Assembly: GCA_022732315.1 (NCBI GenBank)
Contig: JAIJUV010000166.1
Coordinates: forward strand, 1 to 5,786
DNA from: Prevotella sp.
GTDB taxonomy: Bacteria > Bacteroidota > Bacteroidia > Bacteroidales > Bacteroidaceae
Length of the DNA: 5,786 nucleotides
Direction of reading: 5' to 3'
The notes beneath the pieces are model-generated. The model was not told the origin of the DNA, ran no database searches, and worked only from the letters and a program-made list of their open reading frames with translations. Positions 5,402 to 5,786 of the stretch are shown here, one piece after another. How positions within the stretch are numbered: the stretch's first letter is position 1; every line of letters begins with the position of its first letter. Position numbers and translations under genes: made by a program.

Positions 5402-5651
5402 TTAGTTTGCGCTATAATAAATCGCATTCTCTTCATCTTTGCTGTTGCAAAGACCAGCATCAGAAAACAGACCAGAGAAACTAAGATCTTCATCTAGTTC
5501 AGGCCAATGAATTCCATAACGACTAAGAAAGAACCTCTGGCACTATTCCGTTGTAGCCTTTACCAGACGACTCCATCGATTAAAAGAATTGAGGATTGTC
5601 ATAGTACTCCAGTATGCTATCTACTTTTAATGTGGATTGTTTCTTATTCAT
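5402..5651 (-). pseudogene. Broken DUF2442-like gene (one frameshift, one nonsense codon)
   Basis: An ATG at 5651 opens a frame of 23 codons (MNKKQSTLKVDSILEYYD, then NPQFF) ending in TAA at 5580-5582. Removing one T from the T4 run at 5582-5585 joins it to a second frame, NRWSRLVKATTE, which is cut by a TAG at 5543-5545 and then continues for 46 codons (CQRFFLSRYG, IHWPELDEDLSFSGLF and onward to SAN) to a TAA at 5402-5404. The repaired product would be 82 residues. Its R-L-x-x-A-T-x-E-Q ... Y-G-I-H-W-x-E-L-D-E-D-L-S-F-x-G-L-F pattern is typical of short DUF2442 proteins, which often occur in toxin-antitoxin-like pairs. TAG most simply derives from CAG (Gln), which the family pattern expects after T-E. 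The lesions could also be sequencing errors, though two within about 40 bases is suggestive of decay. A purine-rich ribosome-binding site precedes the ATG. Confidence 0.65.
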
Positions 5652-5669
5652 ATCTTCTCTTCTGCTTTT

Positions 5670-5786
5670 TTACAAGGCTGCTGCCACCCTCCTTACCTTG
5701 GCCAATCTAGCCATAAAAGTAGTATCACTTTTTGTAGATTGCAGATTATATCTCATCTGCATTTTCAACAAAGGCTCAGCATTCAC
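5670..5786 (-). CDS. C-terminal fragment of an unrecognised protein
   Basis: An open frame enters from the right edge and runs for 38 codons to a TAA at 5670-5672, ending in a basic helix-like tail (MARLAKVRRVAAAL). It is followed after 18 bp by the start of the DUF2442-like remnant, with a purine-rich ribosome-binding site in between; this operon-like spacing is the main reason to think it is coding. I do not recognise the family. A DUF4160-type partner of DUF2442 was considered, but the tail does not resemble the DUF4160 C-terminus. It may itself be a remnant. Confidence 0.45.
   Translation of the reverse strand: MNAEPLLKMQMRYNLQSTKSDTTFMARLAKVRRVAAAL

Noticed and set aside
5507..5710. A 67-codon + strand frame with a hydrophobic C-terminal part
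   Set aside because: It lies opposite the DUF2442-like remnant and the edge fragment, with no ribosome-binding site or known motif.

Overview
The window looks like a chromosome segment of a gut Bacteroidota, most likely a Prevotella/Segatella (S. copri-like) strain. This rests on two perfect TAnnTTTG -7 promoter elements, mostly weak Shine-Dalgarno sequences, and the gene families present (secreted subtype B tannase-like esterase, PagL-like outer-membrane protein, DUF3791/DUF3990 proteins). The species is an inference; no rRNA or marker gene is present.

Layout. Positions 1-78 hold the last 25 codons of a VOC/glyoxalase-like gene (+). A strong hairpin terminator (149-212) follows, between this gene and a convergent two-gene unit on the minus strand: a Nudix hydrolase of the ADP-ribose pyrophosphatase type (677-1225) and a small single-domain cupin (259-591). 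Positions 1226-1544 (319 bases) have no credible gene. They hold the Nudix promoter, a 33-bp tandem repeat (about 2.5 copies), a perfect 14-bp palindrome and the promoter of the next gene. That gene, 1545-3065 (+), encodes a secreted tannase-like serine esterase with an apparently complete Ser-Asp-His triad and ends at a textbook terminator (3090-3130).

The right half is read entirely on the minus strand. From the right edge it contains: the tail of an unrecognised gene (5670-5786); a broken DUF2442-like gene carrying one frameshift and one nonsense codon (5402-5651); a tightly coupled three-gene cassette (5348 to 4430) of DUF3791, a DUF3990 putative ADP-ribosyltransferase, and a second small protein sharing a motif with the DUF3791 protein, with both junctions being 4-bp ATGA overlaps; and, 26 bp further on, a PagL-like (acyloxyacyl hydrolase family) beta-barrel protein (3252-4403).

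The most interesting part is the three-gene cassette. It has the architecture of a toxin-antitoxin or other conflict module built around an ADP-ribosyltransferase fold, with two related small proteins flanking the putative enzyme. It lies beside a decayed small-gene remnant, as expected of an accessory island. The PagL-like protein has Asn at the position where the catalytic Glu of the Pseudomonas enzyme would fall, so its activity should not be taken for granted.
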